DNA of 64,000 nt from Pseudoxanthomonas jiangsuensis (GTDB lineage: Bacteria; Pseudomonadota; Gammaproteobacteria; Xanthomonadales; Xanthomonadaceae), in assembly GCF_010093185.1 (NCBI RefSeq), contig NZ_PDWL01000001.1, forward strand, positions 186,001-250,000, read 5' to 3'. Shown piece by piece: positions 18,396 to 27,528 of the stretch (position 1 is its first letter; each line of letters begins with the position of its first letter). Position numbers and translations under genes: made by a program. A model generated the notes under the pieces. The model saw only the letters and a program-made list of their open reading frames with translations. It ran no database searches and was not told the DNA's origin.

Positions 18396-19301
18396 CTACG
18401 CGGGGAGCGGCCTGCGCCGGCTGCGCCACAGGCCCTCGCCGGCGTAGATCGCCAGGCCCAGCCAGATCGCGCCGAAGCCCAGCGCGCGCGAGGCGTCGAA
18501 CGGCTCGTGGAAGAACCACACCCCCAGCAGCAGCTGCAGGGTCGGCGCGATGTACTGCAGCAGCCCGACCACGCTCAGCGGGATCCGCCGCACCCCGTAG
18601 GCGAAGCCGATCAGCGGCACCGCCGTGACCACCCCGCCGAACACCAGCAGCAGGTCGATCCCAAGCGGCCACGCCCCGGCGAAGCCGCCGCCATGGCCCC
18701 ATTCGGCCCACAGCACCCACGCCAGAGACGGCACGAACAGGTACAGGCTCTCCAGCGCCAGGCCGCCGACCGGGTCCACCGCCACCAGCTTGCGCACCAG
18801 CCCGTACAGCCCGAACGAGGCCGCCAGCCCCAGCGCGATCCACGGCGGCGAGCCTGCACTGAAGGTCAGCCAGGCCACGCCGGCCGCCGCGCAGCCGACC
18901 GCGATCCACTGCAGCCGCCGCAGCCGCTCGTGCAGCACCAGCACGCCCAGGACCACGTTGACCAGCGGATTGATGAAGTAGCCCAGGCTGGTCTCGACCA
19001 CGTGCCCGGCGTTCACCGCCCAGATGTACAGGCCCCAGTTGAACGCGATCAGCACGCTGCTCAGCGCCAGCGCGCCCAGCGCACGCGGCTGCGCCGCCAG
19101 CCGCCGCAGCCAGCCCAGGCCGTCGCGCAGGGCCAGCCAACCGACCACCAGCAGCGCGCTCCACAGCACCCGGTGGGCCATGATCTGGATCGCCGGCACG
19201 GTCTTGAGCAGATGCCAGTAGAGCGGCACCACGCCCCAGATCACGAACGTGCCGGCGGTGACCGCCAGCCCGCGACGGTCGATGGCCGTGGCCGCGCTCA
19301 T
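18396..19301 (-). CDS. rarD: EamA-family transporter RarD
   Basis: 301-residue inner-membrane permease of the drug/metabolite transporter superfamily with ten predicted helices in two EamA repeats. The N-terminal VIWGVVPLYWHLLKTVPAIQ and MAHRVLWSALLV segments, SSVLIAFNWGLYIWAVNAGH and ETSLGYFINPLVNVVLG are characteristic of RarD rather than generic EamA proteins. Its ATG overlaps the stop of the upstream EamA gene by four bases (ATGA), so the two transporters are probably translationally coupled. Substrates of RarD are not firmly known. Confidence 0.9.
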   Translation of the reverse strand: MSAATAIDRRGLAVTAGTFVIWGVVPLYWHLLKTVPAIQIMAHRVLWSALLVVGWLALRDGLGWLRRLAAQPRALGALALSSVLIAFNWGLYIWAVNAGHVVETSLGYFINPLVNVVLGVLVLHERLRRLQWIAVGCAAAGVAWLTFSAGSPPWIALGLAASFGLYGLVRKLVAVDPVGGLALESLYLFVPSLAWVLWAEWGHGGGFAGAWPLGIDLLLVFGGVVTAVPLIGFAYGVRRIPLSVVGLLQYIAPTLQLLLGVWFFHEPFDASRALGFGAIWLGLAIYAGEGLWRSRRRPLPA

Positions 19302-20200
19302 CGCCGCAACACCCGGGCCAGGGTGATGATGACCACGCCGGCCAGGATCACCGCCATCGCCCCCAGGTCGTGGGCGCTGAAGCGCTCGCCGGCCAGCCAC
19401 GCGCCCAGGGCCACCGCGATCGCCGGGTTGACGTAGGCGTAGCTGCTGACCAGCGCCGGGCGCACGTGGTGCAGCAGCCAGACGTAGGTGCTGAAGGCCA
19501 CCACCGAACCGAACACCGCCAGGTAGGCCAGGGCCAGGGTGCCGTGCAGGGTCGGCGACGCCGCCAGCGGGCTCTCGCCGCGCAACAGGCCGGCGGCCAG
19601 CAGCATCGCCCCGCCGCACAGCATCTGCCCGGCGGCGGCCATGAACGGCGACGGCAGGTCGCGCCCGCGCGACCACACCGAGCCGAACGCCCAGCCCAGC
19701 GGCGCCACCAGCAACAGCACCAGCCCGGCCGGGCTGGCATTGAGGCTGCTGCCGGCATTGAGCCAGACCACGCCGGCGAAGCCGATGGCGATCCCCAGCC
19801 ATTCGGCGCGGGTCGGCTTCTGCCCGAACATCGCCCCGAACAGGCCCATCCACAAAGGCACCGAGGCCACCGCCACCGCGGCCAGGCCCGAGGACACGCT
19901 CTGCTCGGCCAGGACCACGCAGCCGTTGCCCAGCAACAGCAGCAACGCGCCCATCGCCAACAGGTTCTTCCACTGCGCCCGGGTCGGCGCGGCCACCCCG
20001 CGCCAGCGCAGGAAGGCGTACATCGCTCCGCCCGCCAGCAGGAAGCGCGCGCCGGACACCGCGCTCAGCGGCGGCCAACCGCCCTCCAGGGCGAAGCGGA
20101 TGCCGAGATAGGTCGAGCCCCAGACCACGTAGACGATGGCCAGGGCGAAGGCGACGGCCAGGCCGGCGGCGCGGGCCGGGGCCTGTGCGGGGGAAGTCAT
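19298..20200 (-). CDS. EamA-family permease (YedA/RhaT-like drug/metabolite transporter)
   Basis: 300 residues, ten predicted helices, two EamA repeats. The first repeat carries YVVWGSTYLGIRFALEG, typical of YedA-type exporters, and the second has SSYAYVNPAIAVALGAWLAGE. Start placed at ATG 20200 (MTSPAQAPAR), just before the first helix; longer upstream frames have no family resemblance. It is followed without gap by rarD. Probable role is efflux of amino acids or other small metabolites; the substrate is unknown. Confidence 0.87.
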   Translation of the reverse strand: MTSPAQAPARAAGLAVAFALAIVYVVWGSTYLGIRFALEGGWPPLSAVSGARFLLAGGAMYAFLRWRGVAAPTRAQWKNLLAMGALLLLLGNGCVVLAEQSVSSGLAAVAVASVPLWMGLFGAMFGQKPTRAEWLGIAIGFAGVVWLNAGSSLNASPAGLVLLLVAPLGWAFGSVWSRGRDLPSPFMAAAGQMLCGGAMLLAAGLLRGESPLAASPTLHGTLALAYLAVFGSVVAFSTYVWLLHHVRPALVSSYAYVNPAIAVALGAWLAGERFSAHDLGAMAVILAGVVIITLARVLRR

Positions 20201-20429
20201 GGGGGCGAAGGCAACGGGTGCGGCCGCCGATTCTAGTCCAGCGCCGCAATCGCGGACCGGGCCGGTGGTCACGGCCACGGCGGGCCGGGCGAAAAGCAGC
20301 GTTGCGGCCACGGGGCTGAACGCCCGCGGGGGCGCCGCCTGAAGCCATCGCAACGGCCGCGTCCTGCAGGCTTGCCGCTCCCCGGGCGCGGGCGCATATT
20401 CCGGCCACGTCACGCTGGAGTGTCCGACC

Positions 20430-20996
20430 ATGAAACTGCTGCGTACCACTTCCCTGTTGCTGGCCCTGGCGGCGCTGCCGGCATTGGCATCGGCCCGCAA
20501 CGTCACCGACCCGGAGCGCCCGCGCGCCCTGCCCGCCGAGGGCCAGGTCGCGGTCGCCTGGACCGATCCGTCCGCCTTCTCCGAGCTGCGCTTCAGCGGC
20601 AACCGCTGGGAGGCCGCCCAGGGCGACTGGGTGACCCAGCTGGCCGAATACCTGCGCAAGGAGGCCGGCGAACGCCTGGCCCCGGGCCAGTCCATGGAGG
20701 TCACCATCACCGACATCCAGCGCGCCGGCCGCTTCGAGCCGGGCCTGGGCTTCCGCTGGGACAGCGTGCGGATCATGCGCGACGTCTATCCGCCGCGGAT
20801 GACCCTGGACGTGCGCATCACCGGCGCCGACGGCCAGGTGCTGGCGCAGGGCCAGCACAAGCTCTCCGACACCAGCTACCTGATGAACAGCTCGCTGCTC
20901 AGCAACACCGATCCCCTGCGCTACGAGAAGCGCATGATCGACGACTGGCTGCGGCGCGAACTGCCGGCCCAGCGCAACCTGGCGGCGTCGCCGTAA
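20430..20996 (+). CDS. DUF3016 domain secreted protein
   Basis: 188 residues. A classic signal peptide (MKLLRTTSLLLALAALPALASA) ends near residue 22. The mature part shows the DUF3016 pattern: a VAWTDPSAFSELRFSG region and a C-terminal DTSYLMNSSLLSNTDPLRYE segment. Family members are periplasmic proteins of unknown function, common in Xanthomonadaceae. It converges with the next gene across a strong hairpin at 21002-21024. Confidence 0.8.
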   Translation: MKLLRTTSLLLALAALPALASARNVTDPERPRALPAEGQVAVAWTDPSAFSELRFSGNRWEAAQGDWVTQLAEYLRKEAGERLAPGQSMEVTITDIQRAGRFEPGLGFRWDSVRIMRDVYPPRMTLDVRITGADGQVLAQGQHKLSDTSYLMNSSLLSNTDPLRYEKRMIDDWLRRELPAQRNLAASP

Positions 20997-21001
20997 GGCC
21001 T

Positions 21002-21024
21002 GTCGACGCCGCATCGGCGTCGAC
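21002..21024. terminator. Bidirectional hairpin between convergent genes
   Basis: GTCGACGCCG-CAT-CGGCGTCGAC, a perfect 10-bp stem with a three-base loop. It sits six bases after the DUF3016 stop and 15 bases before the stop of the opposing host-attachment-like gene, so it can serve both transcripts. Confidence 0.7.
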
Positions 21025-21038
21025 CCGGCCCACCCACA

Positions 21039-21443
21039 TCAGAACTCCGGCGCCAGCGCCCGCTCGATGTCCTCGCGCGGGACGTTGGTGTAGTTCTTCG
21101 GCACCTCGGCCAGCAGCCGGCCGCGCACCTGCTCGTGCAGCAGGGGGCGGATCTGGCCCAGGGTCTGCGGATCGGCCGCCAGCACCAGGTGCTCGTAGCG
21201 TCCCTCCAGCGCGTCCTGGTTGAGCCTTTGCGCCAGCTGGCGGGCGAACGAGGCCTCCTCGGCCTCGCGCAGGGGCACGTCGGCCGGCAGCACCGCCGGC
21301 ATCACGCCCTCGGCCGGATCCAGGAGCAGCGCTTCCTCCTGATGCAGGCGGACGGCGCCGTTCTCGCCGCCGAGGTTGCGGAACAGCCGGGCCGAACCGC
21401 CGTCGGCCACCAGGACCAAGGCTTCGCGGGGGATCCTGCGCAT
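21039..21443 (-). CDS. Host attachment protein family (conserved hypothetical)
   Basis: 134 residues, soluble. The N-terminal EALVLVADGGSARLFRN and central YEHLVLAADPQTLGQIRPLLHEQVRGR are the conserved strands of the bacterial host-attachment (Host_attach) family, related in fold to eRF1-type domains. Ends PKNYTNVPREDIERAL, also typical. Start chosen at ATG 21443, preceded by AGGAG, not at the longer upstream ATG. The family name comes from Agrobacterium plant attachment; the real molecular function is unclear. Confidence 0.75.
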   Translation of the reverse strand: MRRIPREALVLVADGGSARLFRNLGGENGAVRLHQEEALLLDPAEGVMPAVLPADVPLREAEEASFARQLAQRLNQDALEGRYEHLVLAADPQTLGQIRPLLHEQVRGRLLAEVPKNYTNVPREDIERALAPEF

Positions 21444-21620
21444 GGGCACTCCTGTCTGCGGGATGGACCCCGAGCCTAGGCGGCACGGCGTTAGCGTTCC
21501 GCGCACGGAATGTCAGGATTCCGTCCGCGCACCGGACCAGCGCCCTCCACCGCCGGCCGCCGCCGCTTGCGGCATGATGGCCGCGCCCTCACCTGTCCCC
21601 TCGTTCCCAGGGAGTCCCGC

Positions 21621-22085
21621 ATGAGCCGTTTCGACCTCAGCCCGCCCACCGAGGCCCAGTTCCAGGCGCTGGCCGCGACCCTCTCGGCCGACGAGCGCCG
21701 GGTCCTGCTGCAGCACGGCACCGAGGCGCCGTTCTGCGGCGTGTTCCTCGACAACAAGCGCGAAGGCACCTACTGCTGCCGGCTGTGCGGGCTGCCGCTG
21801 TTCCGCTCCAGCGCCAAGTTCGATTCCGGCACCGGCTGGCCGAGCTTCTTCGCGCCCTACGACGAGGCCCACCTGGGCCGCATCCGCGACACCAGCCACG
21901 GCATGGTCCGCACCGAGATCGTCTGCGCCCGCTGCGGCAGCCACCTCGGCCACGTGTTTCCGGACGGCCCGCCGCCGACCCACGAGCGCCACTGCCTGAA
22001 CTCGGTCTCGCTGGGCTTCGTCGACGCCGGCGAGGCGCTGCCCGATCCCCTGCGCCGCGGCGGCGCCGAAGCCGGCCCGGCCTGA
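21621..22085 (+). CDS. msrB: Peptide-methionine (R)-S-oxide reductase MsrB
   Basis: Repairs oxidised methionine by reducing the R-sulfoxide. 154 residues. Two zinc-binding pairs are present (Cys53/Cys56 in CRLC, Cys102/Cys105 in CARC). The catalytic cysteine is Cys125 in RHCLNSVSL, and the substrate-binding GTGWPSF and GSHLGHVF motifs are intact. Start ATG follows GGGAG. It appears monocistronic, followed 61 bases later by a YciI-type gene. No MsrA domain is fused. Confidence 0.95.
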   Translation: MSRFDLSPPTEAQFQALAATLSADERRVLLQHGTEAPFCGVFLDNKREGTYCCRLCGLPLFRSSAKFDSGTGWPSFFAPYDEAHLGRIRDTSHGMVRTEIVCARCGSHLGHVFPDGPPPTHERHCLNSVSLGFVDAGEALPDPLRRGGAEAGPA

Positions 22086-22146
22086 GGCTTGGCGCCGGCG
22101 CGCAGTTGCGTACCATGCGTGTTCCTCCGCGCCAGGACGCCATGCG

Positions 22147-22521
22147 ATGAAGTACCTGCTGCTGGTCTACATCGACCAGGAACTGCTCGACGCCGTGCCG
22201 GCCGAGGAATTCGACGCGCAGATGCGCCACTGCATCGGCCAGGCCGACGCCTTGCAGGCGCAGGGCACCCTGCTGGGTTTCAACCGGCTCGAGGCCCCGG
22301 CGCAGGCGCGCACCGTGCGCACGCGCGAAGGTCGCACCTCGGTGTTCGACGGCCCCTTCGCCGAGACCAAGGAGATGCTGGCCGGCTACAACCTGATCGA
22401 GGCCGATTCGCTGGAGCAGGCGGTGGAACTGGCCAGGCAGTTCCCGTGGACGCGCTACGGCAGCATGGAGGTGCGGCCGGTGGCCGACATGGATGCCGAA
22501 CGGGTGCGCGTGGGCGCCTGA
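22147..22521 (+). CDS. YciI family protein (DGPF domain)
   Basis: 124 residues, ferredoxin-like fold. The signature VFDGPFAETKEMLAGYNLIE is the DGPF motif of YCII-related proteins often found near ECF sigma factors; none is adjacent here. The N-terminal MKYLLLVYIDQ strand and conserved His near 28 fit the family. Function is generally unknown, with putative catalytic His/Asp residues. The gene ends 30 bases before a convergent lipoprotein gene. Confidence 0.85.
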   Translation: MKYLLLVYIDQELLDAVPAEEFDAQMRHCIGQADALQAQGTLLGFNRLEAPAQARTVRTREGRTSVFDGPFAETKEMLAGYNLIEADSLEQAVELARQFPWTRYGSMEVRPVADMDAERVRVGA

Positions 22522-22551
22522 ACCAGCGCGCCCTCGGGGCCGAGTGCCTCC

Positions 22552-22896
22552 TCAGCCACAGGCGCCGTCGGCATTCGCGGTCACGCAGTGGCGCACGTCC
22601 GTGGGCAGGCCTTCGAGCCGATGGCGTTTGCCCGGCGCCAGGGCGAACGCCTCCAGGGTGCGCTGCCGGCACGCGTCCGCGCCGGCGTCGCAGACCTCCT
22701 CGTAGACCCGGTAATGGCAGTCGCCGCTGCGGCTGGCGAAGCACTCGAAAGTGGCCGCGCCTTCCGCCAGGGTGGTCTTGCTGAAGAGGACATCGACCCC
22801 GTTCTCGCTGGCGCGGGTGATGCTGGTCACGCTGGGACGGGTATCGCAGCCGAACAGCGCGAGCAGGCAGGACAGCAGGCCGGTCAGGAGCTTCAT
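22552..22896 (-). CDS. Hypothetical lipoprotein, cysteine-rich
   Basis: 114 residues. Signal sequence with lipobox LFGC (Cys19) predicts a lipid-anchored envelope protein. The mature part contains seven further cysteines, suggesting disulfide bonds in the periplasm. I do not recognise a domain. It lies between the YciI gene (convergent) and the LytTR two-component pair on the same strand, about 135 bases after the regulator gene. Start ATG is followed directly by KLLTGLLSCL, a good signal peptide start. Confidence 0.65.
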   Translation of the reverse strand: MKLLTGLLSCLLALFGCDTRPSVTSITRASENGVDVLFSKTTLAEGAATFECFASRSGDCHYRVYEEVCDAGADACRQRTLEAFALAPGKRHRLEGLPTDVRHCVTANADGACG

Positions 22897-22991
22897 CGGA
22901 CACCTCGTTGCATTAGCTGGGCCGGGCGCGTTGGCCGGCGGCGGTGCGGGGGACCGCGCGCAGGCGAGCGCGGCGACCTCCTGTGGATGCG

Positions 22992-23029
22992 GCAGGCGGG
23001 CGATCGGTCGCAGGCGATCGCCCGCCTGC
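22992..23029 (-). terminator. Strong hairpin after LytTR regulator gene
   Basis: A perfect 15-bp inverted repeat (22992-23006 with 23015-23029) with an eight-base loop, one base beyond the stop of the response-regulator gene. No T-run follows, but stem strength and position point to transcription termination or 3' end protection. Confidence 0.65.
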
Positions 23030-23030
23030 T

Positions 23031-23801
23031 TCACATGCCGCGGAACAGGGCCATGAACGGCACGCTCACCGCCAGCGTCTCCGGCCGCTGCTTCAGCCGC
23101 AGCTGGCCCTTGCCGCTGTCGTCGCGCACCACCGAGGCGACCGCGGCCAGGTTGACGATGGTGGAGCGGTGGATCTGGCGGAACCTGTGCGGATCCAGCG
23201 CCGGCAACAGGTCCTTCAGCGGCGTGCGCAGCAGCGACTCGCCCTCGGCGGTGACCACCACGGTGTACTTGCTGTCGGCGCGGAAGTAGGCCACGTCCTC
23301 GAGCATGATCAGCCGGGTCTCGCGGCCGCTGTTGGCGGTCAGCCAGGCCAGCGGCGGCGCGGCCTGCGGCTCGGCCGGGCGCTGCGCCAGGTGCCGCAGC
23401 AGGGCGTCCAGCGCCGCCGGGTCCGGGCGGCCGCCGGCCATGCGCGCCTGCAGCCTTTGCACCGTGGCCTGCAGCCGGTCGCGCGCCACCGGCTTGAGCA
23501 GGTAGTCGACCGCGCCCTGCTCGAAGGCGTCGATCGCATACTGGTCGTAGGCGGTGACGAACACCACCTGGGTCCGCGGGCTGACCTCGGCCAGGGCGGC
23601 GGCGACCTCGATCCCGGTCAGGCCGGGCATGCGGATGTCGAGGAAAGCCACGTCCGGCTTGTGCGCGGCGATGGCTTCCAGCGCGTCGGCGCCGTCCTCG
23701 CACTCGGCCACGATCCGCAGCCCCGGCCAGACCTCGCCCAGCTGCAGCAGCAGGGAGGTGCGCAGCAGTTCCTCGTCCTCGGCGATCACGCAATCAACCA
23801 T
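23031..23801 (-). CDS. LytTR-family response regulator
   Basis: 256 residues. The receiver domain (1-120) has Glu8/Asp9, phospho-acceptor Asp55 in FLDIRMPG and Lys in YLLKPVA. The C-terminal LytTR DNA-binding domain (about 155-255) has LIMLEDVAYFRADSKYTVV and FRQIHRSTIVNLAAV. This is the AlgR/LytR class. Start ATG overlaps the end of the histidine-kinase gene by eight bases, so the pair is co-translated. Regulated genes are not evident nearby. Confidence 0.93.
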   Translation of the reverse strand: MVDCVIAEDEELLRTSLLLQLGEVWPGLRIVAECEDGADALEAIAAHKPDVAFLDIRMPGLTGIEVAAALAEVSPRTQVVFVTAYDQYAIDAFEQGAVDYLLKPVARDRLQATVQRLQARMAGGRPDPAALDALLRHLAQRPAEPQAAPPLAWLTANSGRETRLIMLEDVAYFRADSKYTVVVTAEGESLLRTPLKDLLPALDPHRFRQIHRSTIVNLAAVASVVRDDSGKGQLRLKQRPETLAVSVPFMALFRGM

Positions 23802-25131
23802 GGCGGGCGGCTCCGGGCAGCGGCGGCGGCACCGCGCCGGGCGGGTGCTCGGCCGGGATGTATGGCGCGGACGGCGCCGGCGGCGCGGCAGGGGCGGCCC
23901 CTGCCGCAGCCGGCAGCGGCAGGGTCAGGGGCGCGGCCACGCCGCTGGGGAAGTTGGACACGATCGAGAACGACGCGCGCTCGCCGTAGGTCAGCTGCAG
24001 GCGCTCGCGCAGGGTCTTCAGGCCGATGCCGGTGCCTGAGGTCGCGCCGCCGAAGCCCTGGCCGTCGTCGGCCACGGTGACGGTGGCCTGGTCGTCGAAA
24101 CGCCGCGCCAGGACCCAGACCGTGCCGCCGCCCGGCTTGGGTTCCAGGCCGTGCTTGATCGCGTTCTCGACCAGGGTCTGCAGCATCATCGACGGCAGCT
24201 GCAGGGACTTCAGCTCCTCGGGCACCTCGATCTTCAGCTCCAGCCGCGCGCCCATGCGGATCTTCAGGATCTCCAGATAGGCGCGGGTGCGTTCCAGTTC
24301 CTCGCCCAGGGTGGACAGGGCGTCGTGCTCGCGCGGCAGCGAGCGGCGCAGGTACTGGATCAGGTGGCCGAGCATCTCCTCGGCGCGCGCCGGATCGGTG
24401 CGCGCCAGCACCTGGGCGTTGGCCAGGGTGTTGTAGAGGAAGTGCGGCTCGACCTGGGCCTGGAGCAGGTTCAGCCGGGCCACGGTCAGGGCGTTGTCGG
24501 TGGCGCTGCGCTCGGCGGCGGCCTGTTCGTCGCGGCGCTGCTCGGCCACCCGGCGGGTGACCGCGCGCAGCAGCGCCTCGGCGTTCTCGTAGCTGGTGCC
24601 CTCGTCCAGCGCGAACAGGTCCACCCAGTGCGGCGCGTCCGGCTCGCACAGCAGGGTCAGGCCGCTGGTGCCGTCGCCGGGCTGGACCGTGGCCAGGATC
24701 CGGTCGTGGGTGATCGCCAGCCGCGCCAGCAGGTTCCAGCGCGAAGGCTGGTTGCCGCCGAACGGATCGATCCGGCGCACCCGCGCGCGCAGCTGCAGGC
24801 TGCCGGGCGAAGGCTCGATGTCCTCGACCCGCGGCAGCTCGCGCATCGCCGCGGCGATCAGGTTGAACGCGGCCCCGGTGTCCAGCGGCACCTCGATCCG
24901 GCGCTGCTGGTGATTGCTCAGCACCGCCGCGTCCAGGCGGCCGGCGACCAGACGCACCCGGCGCAGGTGGGTGACCGCGCCGAGCAGGGCCATGACCATC
25001 GCGCCCACGGCCAGCAGGGCGAAGAAGCCGCCGGGGCCGCCGAACACGCCGCCCCAGACGAAGGCGGCCAGCAGGACCGCCACCGCCCAGGCGAAGAGGA
25101 TGCGCAGGATCAGGAACAGGCTGGAGGACAC
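23794..25131 (-). CDS. Sensor histidine kinase, LytS/YehU-like (His_kinase family)
   Basis: About 445 residues. Two membrane helices near the N-terminus (about 6-28 and 33-53), a poorly characterised cytoplasmic middle part, then the His_kinase domain with phospho-acceptor His in QVEPHFLYNTLANAQ, and a HATPase domain with ENAIKHGL (N box), DDGQGF and GTGIGLKTLRERL. The tail is Pro/Ala-rich. The start is uncertain: GTG at 25131 (VSSSLFLIL) or 25140, neither with a strong ribosome binding site; a GTG at 25230 is less likely. It forms a two-component system with the overlapping LytTR regulator. Confidence 0.88.
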   Translation of the reverse strand: MSSSLFLILRILFAWAVAVLLAAFVWGGVFGGPGGFFALLAVGAMVMALLGAVTHLRRVRLVAGRLDAAVLSNHQQRRIEVPLDTGAAFNLIAAAMRELPRVEDIEPSPGSLQLRARVRRIDPFGGNQPSRWNLLARLAITHDRILATVQPGDGTSGLTLLCEPDAPHWVDLFALDEGTSYENAEALLRAVTRRVAEQRRDEQAAAERSATDNALTVARLNLLQAQVEPHFLYNTLANAQVLARTDPARAEEMLGHLIQYLRRSLPREHDALSTLGEELERTRAYLEILKIRMGARLELKIEVPEELKSLQLPSMMLQTLVENAIKHGLEPKPGGGTVWVLARRFDDQATVTVADDGQGFGGATSGTGIGLKTLRERLQLTYGERASFSIVSNFPSGVAAPLTLPLPAAAGAAPAAPPAPSAPYIPAEHPPGAVPPPLPGAARHG

Positions 25132-25298
25132 GTGGGGCACCGCGGGATGTTCGATTGCCGCGGAGGATAGCCGGCCGCCGCGCCCGCACAACCGCGCGGC
25201 GACGGAACCGGGCCGGAGGCGATGGAACACGGCCTACACGGCGTGAATCCGTGCCCGGAGAGGAGCGAAGGCCTCGCCTGCGCGGTTTGCCCGCCGCC

Positions 25299-25616
25299 CT
25301 ACCCCGCCAGCCGCCGCCCCTGCCCGCCGCGGATCCGCCCCCACCCCCGCTCGAACACTTCGCCCGCCTCGGTCTCGTTCAGCGGGCTGGCCTGCACGCT
25401 GTCCCGTTCCAGGAACAGCCGCCGGCCCTCTCCTTCGTCCGCGCGCGGATGATTGAGGTAGACGTCGTAGGCCGCGCACAGCACGGGCCAGTAGCGCACG
25501 AAGCTGCGCATGGCGCGCGCGCGCGGCAATGCGTGGTACTGGTCCTTCCAGTGCTGCCGCTCGCGTTCGATGTCGATCAGGACCGACGGCCGGGCCGTCG
25601 GCGGTGAATTCTCCAT
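25299..25616 (-). CDS. Conserved hypothetical protein
   Basis: 105 residues, soluble and charged, with no signal peptide or membrane segment. It has a helical middle part rich in aromatic residues and arginine (RSFVRYWPVLCAAYDVYLNH) and ends in a Gly/Arg tail. I do not recognise the family. GC-rich third positions and a proper ATG support coding, but no strong ribosome binding site is seen. It lies downstream of the BaiN-like gene on the same strand, 147 bases apart. Confidence 0.55.
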   Translation of the reverse strand: MENSPPTARPSVLIDIERERQHWKDQYHALPRARAMRSFVRYWPVLCAAYDVYLNHPRADEGEGRRLFLERDSVQASPLNETEAGEVFERGWGRIRGGQGRRLAG

Positions 25617-25763
25617 GATGTTCCGGTATCCCGTGCTTCCGCCGTGCGTTCCTGCGCGGCGCTGACCCCTGTGGAAGCAAGCGTCCCAGTCGCGGCGTCG
25701 CGCACGGGTGAAAGCGGCGGGCGGCGACTGAAAGGTTCAGCCGCGGGCGATGGCCGGCGATCG

Positions 25764-26957
25764 CTACGCCAGCAGCGCCTCGCCCGCCGCGTGGCCCGAC
25801 GCCCAGGCCCACTGGAAGTTGTAGCCGCCCAGCCAGCCGGTCACGTCCAGCACCTCGCCGATGAAGTACAGGCCCGGCACCCGGCGCGATTGCATCGTGC
25901 TGGAAGAAATGCCGTCGGTGTCTACCCCGCCCAGAGTCACCTCGGCAGTGCGGTAGCCCTCAGTGCCGCTGGCCACCAGCGGCCAGTTGGACAGCAGGGC
26001 CGCGGCCTGGCGCAGCTGCGGCGGGTCGTATTGGCGCATCGGCCGGTTCGGCAGCCAGACCTCGCACAGGCGCTGGGCGAAGCGCCGCGGCAGTACCTCG
26101 GCCAGCACCGTCTTCAGCTCCGCGTCCGGGCGCTGCTTCTGCTGCGCGTGCAGCCACTCGTGCGCGTCGCGGCCGGGCAGCAGATCCAGGCGCAGCTCGT
26201 CGCCGGACTGCCAGTAGGAGGAGATCTGCAGGATCGCCGGGCCGCTCACCCCGCGGTGGGTGAACAGCAAGGCCTCGCGGAAACTGCGCCCGTTGCAGCG
26301 CGCCTCCACCTCCAGCGCCACCCCGGACAGGTCGGCCAGCCGCTCCTGGTGCTTGCCGCTGAGGGTCAGCGGCACCAGCCCGGCGCGGGTGGGCAGCACG
26401 CCGTGGCCGAACTGCCGCGCCAGCTCGTAGCCGAAGCCGCTGGCGCCGAGGCTGGGGATCGACAGCCCGCCGCTGGCCACCACCAGCGCCGGCGCGGCGA
26501 ACGTGCCCTGCGCGGTGCGCAGGCGGAAGCCGCCGCCGTCGGCCTGCTCGACCCGTTCGATCGCGCAGTGGCTGCGGACCTCGACCCCGGCCGCGGCGCA
26601 CTCGTCCAGCAGCATCTTCACGATCAGCTTGGAGGAGACGTCGCAGAACAGCTGCCCTGGCGCTTTCTCGTGCCAGGCGATGCGGTGCTTCTCGACCAGG
26701 TCGATGAAGTGCCACGGGGTGTAGCGCGCCAGCGCCGACTTGCAGAAGTGCGGGTTGGCCGAGAGGTAGTGGGCCGGAGTGGTGCCGGTGTTGGTGAAGT
26801 TGCAGCGGCCGCCGCCGGACATCAGGATCTTCTTGCCGACCTTGTTGGCATGGTCGAGCACCGCCACCCGCAGGCCGCGGCCGCCGGCGGTCAGCGCGCA
26901 CATCAGCCCGGCCGCGCCGGCGCCGACGACGATCGCGTCGAACGGGTGGGTGGACAC
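25764..26957 (-). CDS. NAD(P)/FAD-dependent oxidoreductase, BaiN/HI0933 (YhiN) family
   Basis: 397-residue flavoprotein. The N-terminal Rossmann motif AIVVGAGAAGLMCAL binds FAD; the signature GKKILMSGGGRCNFTN is diagnostic of the HI0933/YhiN family, and the C-terminal WLGGYNFQWAWASG segment completes the FAD site. The physiological reaction is unresolved for most members; some act on bile-acid-like steroids or as flavin reductases. It starts 19 bases after the yaeQ stop on the same strand and is probably co-transcribed with it. Confidence 0.92.
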   Translation of the reverse strand: MSTHPFDAIVVGAGAAGLMCALTAGGRGLRVAVLDHANKVGKKILMSGGGRCNFTNTGTTPAHYLSANPHFCKSALARYTPWHFIDLVEKHRIAWHEKAPGQLFCDVSSKLIVKMLLDECAAAGVEVRSHCAIERVEQADGGGFRLRTAQGTFAAPALVVASGGLSIPSLGASGFGYELARQFGHGVLPTRAGLVPLTLSGKHQERLADLSGVALEVEARCNGRSFREALLFTHRGVSGPAILQISSYWQSGDELRLDLLPGRDAHEWLHAQQKQRPDAELKTVLAEVLPRRFAQRLCEVWLPNRPMRQYDPPQLRQAAALLSNWPLVASGTEGYRTAEVTLGGVDTDGISSSTMQSRRVPGLYFIGEVLDVTGWLGGYNFQWAWASGHAAGEALLA

Positions 26958-26976
26958 CGGCGCCTCCGGCCGGAGG

Positions 26977-27528
26977 TCAGGCCGCCGGCGCCATGCGCAC
27001 CGTCGGCTGCAGCACCGCCTCGCGCCCGGCCTCGTCCAGCACCCGGACCTCGCCGTCCTGGACCTGCACGTCCAGCTTCATCCCGCGCGCGTACAGCGCG
27101 GCCAGCGCCTCGACCTCGGGCTGCGGCAGGTCGAGCACGGTGAGGTTGCCGTGGCGGGCGAGCGCGCCGGCGTTCTTCTCCCACCACAGGTCGGCGGCGC
27201 GGCCGCCGTAGTTGACCACGGTCACCTGGCGGGAACGGCCGCAGGCCTTGCGGATCCGCGACTCGTCCGGCTGGCCCAGTTCGATCCAGCGCTCGACCTC
27301 GCCGCCGTAGTCGCGCTGCCACAGGTCCGGATCCTCGTCGGTGCTCAGGCCGCGGCCGAATTCCAGGCGTTCGTCGGCATGCAGGGCGAAGGCCAGCAGG
27401 CGCACCATCAGCCGCTCCTCGGTCTCGGAGGGATGCTGGGCCAGGGTCAGCGGATAGTGGGCGTAGTGGTGGCGGTCCATGTCGCTGAGCTGCAGCTCGG
27501 CGCGGACCACGGTGGCCTTGAGCGCCAT
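26977..27528 (-). CDS. yaeQ: YaeQ family protein
   Basis: 183 residues, the usual YaeQ length. The conserved N-terminus MALKATVVRAELQLSDMDR, the HPSETEERLMVRLLAFAL segment and WIELGQPDESRIRKACGR are diagnostic. YaeQ has a PD-(D/E)XK nuclease-like fold; conserved Glu and Asp in the GQPDE region resemble the catalytic core, yet nuclease activity is unproven and it was described as a RfaH suppressor factor. It precedes the BaiN-like gene by 19 bases. Confidence 0.93.
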   Translation of the reverse strand: MALKATVVRAELQLSDMDRHHYAHYPLTLAQHPSETEERLMVRLLAFALHADERLEFGRGLSTDEDPDLWQRDYGGEVERWIELGQPDESRIRKACGRSRQVTVVNYGGRAADLWWEKNAGALARHGNLTVLDLPQPEVEALAALYARGMKLDVQVQDGEVRVLDEAGREAVLQPTVRMAPAA